From SMWC01 sp964466315 (GTDB lineage Bacteria > Pseudomonadota > Gammaproteobacteria > Steroidobacterales > Rariloculaceae), in NCBI GenBank assembly GCA_964466315.1, contig CAYXNS010000008.1, positions 7,200 to 71,199 on the forward strand: a stretch of 64,000 nt of DNA. Direction: 5' to 3'. Each line of letters begins with the position of its first letter. The stretch's first letter is position 1. The notes under the pieces were generated by a model. The model made no database searches. It saw only the letters and a program-made list of their open reading frames with translations, and was not told the DNA's origin. Positions 63,712-64,000 of this stretch are shown in pieces. The translations under genes were made by a program, and so were the position numbers.

Positions 63712-64000
63712 CTAATCGTCGTTGTTCTCGGTACCGAGATGCTCTCGCAACACCGAGTCGATGAGTTCCGGAAGTTCTTGCCGAAGCCGGTTCAGCACCT
63801 GCTCGAAGAGCGTGGCCTCCATCTCGGAAATCGCCGAATGAAGTAACTGTTCCGTCAGTGTAAAGGCGCCGACGGAGAGTTTGGTCTGCAGCTCGGCGAT
63901 CAAGGTCTCTCCCGCCGATGGATCCTCGTCCGCGGGCACATCGGCACTCGACGAATCTTCCACAATGTCGGTGAGCACCGGGGTATCGGGGGCGGTAGTC
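63712..64000 (-). CDS. Conserved hypothetical protein (DUF2486-like), 5' end beyond window
   Basis: At least 95 codons, open to the right edge. The visible N-terminal part reads TTAPDTPVLTDIVED, resembling the I-P-V-L-T-D-V-V motif of DUF2486-type proteins; the C-terminal half is helical (QLLHSAISEMEATLFEQVL). A GTG at 63978 is not the true start because the motif extends upstream of it. Immediately before valS (13 bp), a conserved position. Confidence 0.65.
   Translation of the reverse strand, partial: TTAPDTPVLTDIVEDSSSADVPADEDPSAGETLIAELQTKLSVGAFTLTEQLLHSAISEMEATLFEQVLNRLRQELPELIDSVLREHLGTENNDD

Overview
The window reads as a chromosomal segment of an uncultured gammaproteobacterium. The evidence is conserved gammaproteobacterial gene order: metG-rnfABCDGE-nth, apbC-dcd, purM-purN-DUF3108, DUF2066-CDP-alcohol phosphatidyltransferase-hda, arsC-wrbA-DUF2069, pssA-udg-rimI-prfC and moxR-DUF58-tgpA-valS. 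Lineage below class is not resolved; a Chromatiales/Woeseia-like or related lineage is only a guess. No rRNA, tRNA, CRISPR array or complete insertion sequence was recognised.

Region 1 (1-5640) looks foreign. It holds the start of a sulfatase (cut by the left edge), a polar amino-acid-type ABC transporter (ATPase, permease, lipoprotein) whose lipoprotein has an actinobacterial look, a chimeric gene remnant (SDR start joined to a cyclase-family end) and a complete aldehyde dehydrogenase. A 124-bp leader with a perfect 7-bp dyad is present twice, before the sulfatase and before the ABC operon.

Region 2 (5.7-18 kb) is accessory and partly decaying. It has a TctC/Bug binding protein with a LigA/LigB extradiol dioxygenase, a probable soxC relic, a metallo-beta-lactamase protein with two inserted EF-hands, a 7Fe ferredoxin, a 50-residue TonB-like anchor, a PadR regulator with a frameshifted partner, an FAD oxidoreductase, a TetR regulator, a DMT transporter broken by an in-frame stop, small unknown proteins, a glutamine amidotransferase, a YceI protein and a dicarboxylate symporter with a frameshift.

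Region 3 (17.8-30 kb) carries proC, a DUF4139 protein, a large DUF4382-type lipoprotein, a GAF-PAS-GGDEF-EAL protein, nadC, a PuuD-like membrane protein, grxD, rnt, an M17 aminopeptidase and nth.

Region 4 (30-64 kb) is dense core genome: the Rnf electron-transport operon behind metG; an operon of a HEAT-repeat Ser/Thr kinase with two PilT-family ATPases, the best candidate here for a little-described system; Fe-S carrier and dCTP deaminase; purine genes; Hda; WrbA with a frameshifted ArsC; proS; lipid synthesis and translation genes; the MoxR/DUF58/transglutaminase set; and valS. Three intergenic palindromes share a GGCCC-T-rich core and act as likely terminators or a dispersed repeat family. 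Three single-base frameshifts and one nonsense codon were found; each restores a full-length family member when corrected, so consensus errors must be weighed against true decay.
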